64,000 nt of DNA from Hormiphora californensis. Lineage: Eukaryota; Ctenophora; Tentaculata; Cydippida; Pleurobrachiidae. The notes under the pieces are model-generated. The model was not told the origin of the DNA, did not search any database, and saw only the letters and a list, made by a program, of their open reading frames with translations. How positions within the stretch are numbered: the stretch's first letter is position 1; each line of letters begins with the position of its first letter. Shown one piece after another: positions 34,134 to 43,479 of the stretch. Position numbers and translations under genes: made by a program. Where the stretch lies: positions 1,846,909 through 1,910,908 of the forward strand of contig CM035351.1 of assembly GCA_020137815.1 (NCBI GenBank), written 5' to 3'.

Positions 34134-35125
34134 TCATTTTTTTTCTTTCTCTTCTTTTGCTTTGAGTTCATGAACTTTGCTTATGATCTTTAAGGCTTCC
34201 TCTGTGTGGTGTAGTATTGTTTCTCCTAGGTTATCGTAGTTTGTTTTTCCGCTTATTCTCATTCTTACTATTTTCAGTGTTTCGCAATCGCATATCAGGT
34301 GTTTGGATGTTTCCTCTGCCTTAGAACATAGGCTACATGTTGCTGAGTTTGTTTTCCCAATTTTTTTGAGGTACTTGTTGAATGGTCCTATATTTGTGGT
34401 GAGGTGTGTGATGTTTCTGAATTTCTTCCTGTTCTTTTTGTATATTTCTATCTTTTTTGTGAGTGTTTTCCAAGTTAATTTGCTCGTGATTATTTGTTTT
34501 GTTTGTTTGCCGCCTTTTTTAAGGAATTGATTCCATGTGTTTTCCTTGGCTGTTTCCTTAGTGTTTGTTTTGATGTAACTCTGGGGGATTGGGCTTGGTA
34601 GACTTTCGCTTATTTGTTTCTTACTTCCTTCTTTGGCTAGTATGTCAGCCGCCTCGTTGCCTTCTATCCCTATATGTGCTTTAACCCATTTGACTGTTAC
34701 GTGATTGTGTTGGGCCAGTTTATTTAGCTCGTTATTGCTCTGCTTTATAGTTTTGGTGTCCACTGTATGTTTTCCTAGAGCTTTTATGCTTGCTGCTGAG
34801 TCTGATCTGATGTGTATTGTCTTGTTTCTGATGTCCATGTTGTTGAGTTCTTCTGCTGCTCTTCTGATGGCTGTCATTTCCGCTTGAAATACTGTGTTAT
34901 GGTCCGGTAATCTTTCTGATATGCTTATTTGTTTTGGCAGCTCGTTTGAGTTGGAGTGTGCCCCTATTCCGGTTTGACCTTTTTCGTTTTTGGAGCCGTC
35001 AGTGTAGATTGTTATGGCTCCATCTTCTTCAGTTTGTAGCATGCCTTGTTCCCATTCTGTTGTTGTGGCGTAATCTCTGTTTTGGTTTACTTTCGTTGTT
35101 TTATCTAGTGGGGAGTTTGGGAGTT
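34134..35125 (-). pseudogene. RNase H domain of truncated LINE (ORF in shifted frame)
   Basis: The frame from 35042 down carries ITIYTDGSK, FQAEMTAI, IRSDSAASI and KAHIGIEGNEAAD, the D-E-D-D landmarks of RNase HI. Its frame can be traced upstream to about 35150, where it meets the RT frame at a (TG)8 tract. The RT frame is in a different phase, so a slippage indel at that tract broke the ORF. RNase H C-terminal to RT is typical of I, R1, LOA-type LINEs. Confidence 0.82.
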
Positions 35126-36194
35126 TTAATTTGTCCCATAGTTTGTTGCAAGTGTGTGTGTGTGTGATCCGTAGATCCTACTATCTGTCTCTTTGGTCCA
35201 TTTGTCGTTTGCTTTGAGTCTACCTGCTGTTTCGGTGGCCGTTTTTTCTATGTGGTGTATTATGTCTGTGGTATCTGTTATGATATTCAGGTCTGCTTGT
35301 GCTGTGTTTGGGAAGGCTCCGCTAGCTATTCTGAGTGCCATACTCTGCACGGCTCTCAGTTTCTTTTCGTTATGCAACTTGTATATAGCGTTTATCCATA
35401 TGGGGGCTGCGTATGTGATAAGAGGTCTGATTGTTTGTTTGTATAGCCATAGAGCCACTTGTGGGGAGAGTCCCCACGTCGGTCCTACCGCTATGTTTAC
35501 TCTCATGAGGTTCATTCTGGCCTTTTTTGTGATGTTTTCGATATGTGTGTTGAAGAGCAATTTGTTGTCCAGGGTAACTCCCAGGAATTTTGCACTTTTG
35601 CTAAGATTGATTTCTGTTCCTTCAATTTCTATCGGTTTTAATTCCCATTTCTTGTTGTTAGTGAACATTATCATTGTTGTCTTGATTGCACTGAGAGATA
35701 ACCCTTGTTCTTTGCACCATTGGTTTATGTGGTTAAGTGTCGTCTGTGTTCTTTCTCTTATTATCTCTAAATCATCTCCTTCAGCTAGCGATATCAGATC
35801 GTCTGCAAATGCTTGTAGGTATGCCGGAGTGTCTTTGGCAGTGCTTTGCAGTAGGCTGTCAAGTACTATATTCCAAATTAGTGGGGAGAGGATGCCTCCT
35901 TGGGCTACACCTCTTTTAATTTTGAATATGATATGTTCGTTTTTGTGTTCAATTTTTAATGATCTCGTCGTGGTCATGTCCATTATCCAGTTGATTGTCT
36001 TTGTTTCGATTCCTTTGTTTATTAGTCCTCGCTGTATTGCCTCGAATGATATCTTATCAAATGCCCCTTCGACGTCAAGAAATACCCCTAGTGCGTACTG
36101 CTTTTTCTTTATCCTTTTTTCTATTTTGTGTACGATTCTGTGTAATGCTGCTTCGGTCGAGCTGGATTTTCGGAAGCCGAATTGTCTTTCATTG
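35126..36194 (-). pseudogene. Reverse transcriptase fragment of truncated LINE
   Basis: RT palm from motif 2a to the thumb, with catalytic FADD; lacks endonuclease and the N-terminal RT part because of 5' truncation. Ends in a stop at 35126 caused by the shift at the TG repeat (about 35151-35166). Confidence 0.85.
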
Positions 36195-36318
36195 AGTTTC
36201 TCGCTCTAAATTGCTCTCTTTACTCAACCTAAATCACAAAACAAATCTTGTCATTTTGTTTCTCTGATTAAACATACCATTTGATTTTGTATTTGACTCA
36301 TTCTCTTCTCACAGAAAG

Positions 36319-37074
36319 ATGGTCAACCTGATTGTGTTAGTTTTGTTTTCAATCCAACTGGGCACCTCGCTTGGCTGTTCTTGCCTGTCCGGTAGCCTTC
36401 AGAAGTTCAAATGCAGACCAGATGTCCACAACATTTTTAGCGTCGAAATAAGTTAGTATTTTCACTGCAGCAAAATTAAATTCTAGGTGTGAGCTGCTAT
36501 ATTTTCTAGGCCAAGGTGTTCTTGAGATAGTATTAACACGTAACACATTTCAGAGTATATAACATCGGAAGAAGACCCAACTGAAGGATGGAGCCCTTTT
36601 GCGTATGAGTCAGGCGAGTATGGCAGGGTAACACAGAACCCCTGGAACAACAAACGAGTGGTATCAGCCAATGTTACCAAGGTGTTTAAAGGTGACGGAG
36701 TTGCGGTAGGTGACTACGTTGAAGTCTCCAGCACTATGATGGGATCCATGTGCGGTGTTGGTAGATCCCTGAAGCCCGGTAGGACCTTCTACCTTAGCTC
36801 CGGTACCCCCGTCCCAAAAGTCTTTGACATAGGCCTGTGCGACACCCTGTATTCGGCTGGTATGTACAGGTCAAATGAGGCGGTGGAGTGGATCCTGGAG
36901 AAACACGACTGTGAGTGTGATATATTCAGGTGCAAGTTGAGGGAGGGGAAACATGTTTTTAGAGGATTCTGTGGTGATGATAATGCGTGGTGTGCTAGAG
37001 ATGAGAAGGATGTGTGCAGATGGAATGATGCCCATTCCATCCAATCTTGCAAAAAGTCGCGATGGGACTGGTAG
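36319..37074 (+). CDS. Secreted TIMP-like NTR-domain protein
   Basis: Two exons, 36319-36451 and 36554-37074, joined in phase 1, give 217 residues. Hydrophobic signal peptide (VNLIVLVLFSIQLGTSLG) then mature N terminus CSC, the hallmark of TIMPs and related NTR modules, where the first cysteine chelates the metalloproteinase zinc. Later cysteines (KCRPD, MCGVGRSL, LCDTLY, CECDIFRC, GFCGDD, WCARDEKDVC, QSC) suggest an NTR fold plus a short cysteine-rich C-terminal part. Length matches TIMP. Between Ser and Asp residues near 45-85 there is a longer loop than in vertebrate TIMPs. Inhibition of metalloproteinases is inference; other NTR proteins (PCPE, netrin C-terminal) are possible. An AG at 36312 just before the ATG allows a 5' UTR exon. 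AATAAA at 37311-37316. Confidence 0.82.
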
Positions 37075-37608
37075 TTGTCATCTATGAGAGCATGGTTATA
37101 CATATGTTATAAATGGACATACTTTTGTAATACTAAAAGTTCAATTGTGATAATGCACAGTATAGTAATTCTACGATTGTTTACTTATTATTACGATTCT
37201 CTGTTTTCACTTTCAGTGTTCACAATTTTCAATGGCACGTTCCAGTTGGGCCTCAATTCTTTCCATAATGTAGTATACAGACAAATCAGAGGTGGCTGGC
37301 AGGTAGAGATAATAAAATTCAGGGTTGGACAATGGACATTAATCGAGAAAGTAGAGACCCGATCAACCTAATTGAGAACATGGGAAGCGCTGTGCGTGTG
37401 ATCCAAAATCCAAATAAGATTGAGTACCACTGTGATCAAGAAAATATAGACCAGAACTAACTAAATGAAAGTTTAAAATGCGGCTTGGTTCATCTGATTC
37501 CAATAAACATAAAAACATCAAGTACTCGTTAATTAAATTACAAAATCTATTCCTGGTCTTTTATGTTATGGTTTCGATGTTCCAAGTGAATGGTCCTCTG
37601 ATGACGAA

Positions 37609-38110
<502 letters not shown>

Positions 38111-38249
38111 CTGTGGAAGAAAATTGAAGGTTAGAACATCAGATAGCAAATATCACACAAGTAGTTATTTGAGTAATTTTGAAGCTCAGAAAACATTAAA
38201 ATATAATTTAGTTTTAATGTCTAATGTAAAGATAAAATAGACAACTCAC

Positions 38250-40840
38250 CAGTTTGTGGAAGTGATGAAGCAGGTGTGTCAGAATTATCAAGGAGGGAAG
38301 AAACTGGCTCCGTTTTAACAGGTCCACAATCGGACAACGACTTGATATGAACAGAGTCAATTGGTTCCGTTTTAACAGTCAATAAATCAGGATCCTCTTT
38401 ACACGCAACTTCCCGTTCACATTTGACAAACCCAGAGTTAACTTCACATTTCACATCTTCATTGTCTACTGTTTCTGTTTTCACTAGTGGTTGTTGGTCA
38501 ACAAGGACCTGCTCTGTTTTTAGGAAAGGTCGAGGAGAAAATACAATACCAGTCTGATCTCCCCACTGTATAGTATCGGCTGCAGGTGGAGTCCTGGTAG
38601 TGCCCATTCGGACTGGTTGTATCCTCCGTTCCATGCACTGCTAAATATGGGAGAAAAGGTGAAGTTTAGTTAAAATAGAAGACTGGGCAAAAACAAGGGC
38701 AAGAATATGGGCTAGTAGTCATATAGGAGTAGTATAGGGTAGGTAGAGTAATAGAACTAATTATACTGATAATTCATCAATCAGAGGGGGCTGGTGGGTA
38801 GAGACAATAAAATTCTTAAAGTTTTCTCACCTTAAATGTGTCATTGTTAACAAGAGGGCGCTTCCGGGAATATCGAACTGCATTATAACGCTTGCATGGA
38901 ACAAAGTCGACCTGGAGATAAACGTAAAAACTTAAAACACCGAAAGTCGCGATCGAGTACTGTTACAATTTAGAAGTGCAACATTAATGATCCGAGACGG
39001 ATTTGGTTACGAAGTCACCCCACTGGGGCGCTCGCGCGGAGGGGTAATTTCATTACCAAAGACGGATAAGGTCGTTAGGTCAAAGCAGCTGTGAATGTGA
39101 CTACCTTACGAGCCTGCGAGGTCGAAAAGTTGAAGAATATGGCAAATTATTGTGTCGAGAAAATCGCACCCCGACTGATTGGGATGCTCGGGGAAGGTTT
39201 CGGTAAATCGGGGTGCCCTGTACTTTATATCGGAATTCGTCGAAAGTTTCAGAGGGTCAAAAAAGTTGTAAAAATAACCACCTCATCTAAATCGAGTCTT
39301 TCCGTCGATACTTCGCCAGAGTCCATCGCCGGGTAAGTCACCGTTGCTGTTGTGCCATGTATTTCGGATACGCGGCACTTATACCACCCCGGTAGCTCTT
39401 CCTCTACATCTTCATCGTCCCAAAACACATAGATTAAGTCGTTTAATCCTGCAAGAGAGCGTTTCAAAGTCAAATATCACAATATGATTCAAATTGGACT
39501 ACACATTATGAAGAACAGAGGACAGAGCAGAGCTTTAAGTTTTATGGCACCAGTTTGAGATTCCCAGGCATCAGTTCCCAAGCTCGGCAGTTCCCAAGGT
39601 CGGCAAGCAAGTGAGTGCTGACGGTGCGCGTAAGTACTACTTTCCATTCCATTTACGGGTAATATGGTAGTTCTGGGCTGAACATTTTCGACCGCTTTAA
39701 AGCGCTTTAAAGCGTTTGAGAAAGCGCTTTATAGCGCTATAAAGCGCTTTAAAGCGGTACCGCTATAAAGCGCACCGCTTTAAAGCGATTTTTGTAACGA
39801 TTTAAAGCGCTTTCGAAAGCGCTATAAAGCGCTTTCGCAAGCGCTTTAAAGCGCTACCGCTTTAAAGCGCTTTTTTTGTTCAAAATCCAAAAATAAAGCG
39901 CTTTAAAAAGCGCTATAAAGCACTTTCTCAAGCGCTTTAAAGCGCTTTTTAGCGCTTTATAGCGCTTTCGAAAGCGCTTTTAAAAGCGCTACAAAGCGCT
40001 ATAAAGCGCTATAAAGCGCTTTTTATAGTGCTTTAAAGCGCTTTTAAAACCGCTTTTTAAAGCGCTTTTTATAGCGCTATAAAGCGCTTTAAAGCGCTTT
40101 TTGTAGCGCTACAAAGCGCTTTATAGCGCTTTAAAAAGCGCTTTATAGCGCTTTGTAGCGCTTTTTAACAGTGCTTTTTAAAAGTGCTTTTTAGACCGCT
40201 TTTAAAAGTGCTTTAAAAAGCGCTTTAAAGCGCTACTGTACGATTTAAAGCGCTTTAAAGCGCTATAAAGCGCTAAAAGCGCTTTAAAGCGCTATAAAGC
40301 GTTCTTAAAAGCGCTTTATAGCGCTTTTTATAGCGCTTTTAAAGCGCTTTAAAGCGCTTTATTTTTGGATTTTGAACAAAAAAAGCGCTTTAAAGCGGTA
40401 GCGCTTTAAAGCGCTTGCGAAAGCGCTTTATAGCGCTTTCAAAAGCGCTTTAAATCGTTACAAGAATCGCTTTAAAGCGCTTTTATCGCTTTAAAAGCGC
40501 TTTAAAGCGGTGCGCTTTAAAGCGGTACCGCTTTATAGCGCTTTATAGCGCTATAAAGCGCTTTCTCAAACGCTTTAAAGCGCTTTAAAGCGGTCGAAAA
40601 TGTTCAGCCCAGAACTACCATATTACCAATTTACGTGACGCGCAGCAATGTCACATGGTTCCCACAGAACCATCTGCACATGATGGCCGGGCATGCAGGA
40701 ACGCGCCGTGCCCTGATGTCAGGGAGCGTCCCCCTGATATCAGGGAGCGTCCCCTGTAACTTGTGCGTAAGTAGGCTTATAAATCATATCGTACCAGGAT
40801 AAATCTTTGGGACCGACGACTCCTTCTGGTTGTCCTCCAT
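38250..40840 (-). CDS. N-terminal exons of zinc-finger protein with Tudor-like domain and SUMO-type motifs
   Basis: Exons on the minus strand: 40840-40795 (MEDNQKESSVPKIYP), 39448-39282, 38911-38831 and 38637-38250; phases 1, 0, 0, 1 close exactly. Residues about 17-90 (YVFWDDEDVEEELPGWYKC, ATVTYPAM, LDLDEVDFVPCKRY) resemble small SH3/Tudor/Agenet-like barrels, by eye only. The last exon has at least six psi-K-x-E motifs (LKTE, VKTE, VKCE twice, VKTE twice), the SUMO-acceptor consensus, unusually dense. The exon coding zinc fingers follows at 38110-37609 but looks broken. Probably a nuclear DNA- or chromatin-binding regulator. Intron 1 (39449-40794) hosts a dispersed repeat and the GCGCTTT fold-back element. 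Confidence 0.7.
39658..40627. mobile_element. 970-bp fold-back element built of AAAGCGCTTT repeats
   Basis: Terminal inverted repeats start GGTAATATGGTAGTTCTGGG, and the whole body between about 39690 and 40595 consists of variants of GCGCTTTAAAGCGC, AGCGCTTTATAGCGC and similar, each itself palindromic. ATTTACG lies on both sides (39651-39657, 40629-40635; 8 bp with one mismatch). The related repeat copy at 23470 reads straight through one ATTTACG, i.e. the empty site. So it is a transposed unit, not a local expansion. Target length of 7-8 bp would suit hAT-like elements; family unproven. Confidence 0.82.
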
Positions 40841-41045
40841 TGCGATTACATTGATGCACACTAATAAAATGTATTAACAATCATTAATTAAACATTTACA
40901 ATTCCACTGTTTGAAATCTCAATAAATTCTAAACCGAAATCAGACATTTCAGAAGCACCACAACACGATATACGATTTTACATTTGATCTCTTCTTCATA
41001 ATTAAAAAACACTAAAACATGCAAATATGAATAATGAATATCTAG

Positions 41046-42613
41046 CTAGATGTAGAAGGGAAGGGAAAGGAATGCAACTGCAGGAAAGCCGAATCATGCC
41101 CCGTAAATAAAAAGTGCCTAACGACAGGGGTAGTGTACGAGGCTACTGTGAAGCACGGGAACAAGGAGTCAAAATACGTCGGAATGGCCGAGGGGACGTT
41201 TAAATCCAGACTGAACACACACAAAACTACATTCAGACACGACAGATACAAAAACGAGACAGAACTGTCCAAACTAGTCTGGAGACTAAAGGACAGAGAC
41301 ATAAGACATGACATAACATGGCGATTATTAGCCAAAGCTCGCACATATCAACCTGGTAATACCGCCTGGCCCAAATTAAAGGGAGGGTACGTTGGCCTTC
41401 TTTTCAACCAGAAGTTTAATTTCAATCACTCTGATATTTTGACACAATGTCTGCATGGTTACTCATTCGAGGAATCCGAAGTTTCAGCCCTCTGGATAAA
41501 AGTTCATTTTTTTCGACCGAATGAACATTGAATGAACACCAATATGGGACCATATTTCGGTACCAAAGTTTCACAAATTTGTTTGGCTATTGATTTCCTT
41601 TCGAATGGGACCAGTTTGAGCTTAATTGGATCACCACAAGAATCACAGTGATCCGTTTTCTAAGCCTAGGGTAAGTCATGTGATCCCCATCAAATTATGA
41701 CGTGTTAGCAAGAGAGCTTACATTTTAACGGATGCTGTATCGGTACACCATCCTCATTAGCAGACGTGATACGTGATACTCGTCCGTTACACCTGCTTAT
41801 TGGCACTTAGTAATGACGCTATCGTCTCATTAGGTGTCAGATGACCAAACCTAGGGTTAGATAACTAGACACTGTGTCTCTTGTGGTGGTCCAATTGAGC
41901 TCAAATTAGTCGCGTTTGAAAGGAAATCGATACCCGAAGGCGACTGTGAAATTCCGGTTCCAAAAAGCATTCCTGTTTTCAAGTTCATTCAGGATTCATT
42001 CCAGTCGGAAAAATGAATTTTAAGATAAGGAGCTTAAATTCCGGCTAACATCAAAATTGATCAAGTGTAGTGGCCGTACAGATTTTTAGCGCCTGAATTT
42101 ACCGATTTCTGGTCAAAACAGGTCAAAATCGATGTTTGGTAAAAAATATCATCTTTAAATAACTTATTTCACCCACTAAACTTGATTCAATTTTAATAAA
42201 AATTCAGATTGCCATTTGTTGATACTTGTTCTATTGTATGGCGGTTTTTAAAATAATAAAATCGAATTTAATCAAGAGAAAACCTCAAAAAACCCGAAAA
42301 ACGAAAAATTGAGTTGATTAATGAACTTTCAACTTTTATGATTTGAAACTTCGGATTCCTCGAATGAGTACCCATGCAGACATTGTGTCAAAATATCAGA
42401 GTGATTGAAATTAAACTTCTGGGTGAAAAGAAGGCCAACGTACCCTCCCTTTAATTTGGGCCACGCGGTATAACCTGTAATCTGTGTCTGGCGGAAAAGT
42501 ACCACATCCTCAGAGGGAAGGACCTGATAAACAGGAAGAGCGAACTGTTAAACAAGTGTCCGCACAAGAGGAAGTATCTAGCCGTTAAACTCATGAAACA
42601 TCCAACTTTATGA
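41046..42613 (+). pseudogene. Penelope-like element: GIY-YIG endonuclease domain, interrupted
   Basis: The frame from 41046 has CNCRKAESCP, KCLTTGVVYEATV, KYVGMAEGTFKSRLNTHK and ELSKLVWRLKD, the Cys motif and GIY-YIG region typical of the C-terminal endonuclease of Penelope-like retroelements. After ARTYQPGN the frame is broken by a 1107-bp insertion; it resumes at 42471 with CNLCLAEKYHIL and ends at TGA 42611-42613. Removing the insert plus one TA restores the frame exactly. The RT domain is missing upstream, so the copy is 5'-truncated. Confidence 0.85.
41362..42468. mobile_element. 1107-bp TIR element (TA target) inserted in the Penelope ORF
   Basis: Inverted arms of about 125 bp (41362-41486 and 42344-42468) start CCGCSTGGCCCAAATTAAAG and differ at only a few bases. 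TA at 41360-41361 and 42469-42470 is the target duplication. No transposase inside; a Tc1/mariner-like or other TA-target non-autonomous element. Confidence 0.88.
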
Positions 42614-42656
42614 AGGAGCAGAGGACTGTTAACGAGTAAACAAGTTTACATTTTTT

Positions 42657-43218
42657 CCCCGCCCGGGTGAATGCCGAAGGCATTCACCCGGATGCCTTTT
42701 GCAAAAAGGCATAGGGGTTTAGAATTCGACAAGTTTACATACTAGTGAAGTGTCACGCTTTTTTTGTCCCGTGACGTAACCCATCCATAGCAACCATCCA
42801 GTGCAGAGTGCTCAAAATATCATTTGAAATACTTCACACACGCTCTAATTCAAATTGTCCACGAAGGCGACGCCCGCAAAGTTATTACAGTGCTGAAATG
42901 ACGCACTTTCATTAGAACGCGCAGCCCGGCGCCGCGCGCCCCTTCCTGTTTGCAGTTCATAACGTTCATCGTTGGTCATGTGTTCGTCATTACAATTGCG
43001 CTCTGTTGTCATTGCTTACATGAGGTCAGTTGAGTGGAGATCACATACAGTCACATGTAGACTAGAAAAGGAGCCTAATTAGGCAGCTCATCACCTGCAC
43101 TGTTCTGTCTCACCTTTCAGAATCTCATTAGGTCATGGGCGATGGGATATAATTAGGAGTGTCACATGCCAATGGCGGGGAAATACAGCACTATGGATAC
43201 ATAGTGCAAATATTCTTG
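42657..43218. mobile_element. Stem-loop element, copy 1 (Helentron-like non-autonomous?)
   Basis: Begins after a T run with two hairpins: CCGGGTGAATGCC-GAA-GGCATTCACCCGG then ATGCCTTTT...AAAAGGCAT. Ends with a hairpin GCACTATG-GATA-CATAGTGC followed by AAATATTCTTG and TT. The copy at 55748-56301 has the same 5' double hairpin, 3' hairpin and tail (AATAATTCTTGTT) and similar length (~555 bp) but a diverged middle. No target duplication. 3' hairpin near the end and insertion between T residues match Helentron/Helitron2-type elements, but no CTRR end is seen. Confidence 0.6.
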
Positions 43219-43224
43219 TTAATC

Positions 43225-43248
43225 CTGACGATCGCCTTTGCGTGAAAC
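43225..43248 (+). ncRNA. Hammerhead-ribozyme-like core downstream of the Penelope fragment
   Basis: CTGACGA at 43225-43231, a 3-bp CGC/GCG stem with CTTT loop, then GAAAC at 43244-43248 matches the conserved CUGANGA...GAAA core of hammerhead ribozymes. Penelope-like elements are known to carry hammerhead motifs. The first pair of stem II is mismatched and stem III plus the cleavage triplet are not evident, so it may be a remnant. The stem-loop element has separated it from the Penelope ORF. Confidence 0.35.
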
Positions 43249-43479
43249 ATTTGTTGATTTTGTAAAAACTTGTTTTCACTTGTCAAAATAGAATAATGAA
43301 TATCAATTTGTCTGTACTAACAATAGTCCGCACTATAATATGTTCGGGGCCTGGGAAGGCCCCCCGACCCGAATATAACCCAAACTCAACCCATCCCCCC
43401 TAAAACATCCCCCCTAAAACTAAAACAACGGGGCCGAGCCGACAGGCCCTTAATACCAGATGAAAAAAAAACCATAAAA

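Larger units (their letters stand above)
33861..36196 (-). mobile_element. 5'-truncated LINE with RT and RNase H, 11-bp target duplication
   Basis: Minus strand. Flanked by TTTCTCGCTCT at 33850-33860 and 36197-36207, an 11-bp target-site duplication. The 3' end (low coordinates) finishes in a (TAG)n tail. RT part (36194-35126) has QFGFRKSSSTEAAL, FLDVEGAFDKI, GVAQGGILSPLIWN and FADD; the RNase H part follows. Starts abruptly within the RT domain, so 5'-truncated on insertion. Lies about 110 bp upstream of the TIMP-like start codon. Confidence 0.88.

Noticed and set aside
35193-36209. Long plus-strand open frame of 338 codons
   Set aside because: It is the antisense of the LINE reverse transcriptase, whose FADD and GVAQGG motifs are clear on the minus strand; the plus reading is a low-complexity hydrophobic shadow.
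36789-37103. Minus-strand frame opposite the TIMP-like exon
   Set aside because: Antisense shadow; the plus strand has the signal peptide, CSC motif and closed splice phases.
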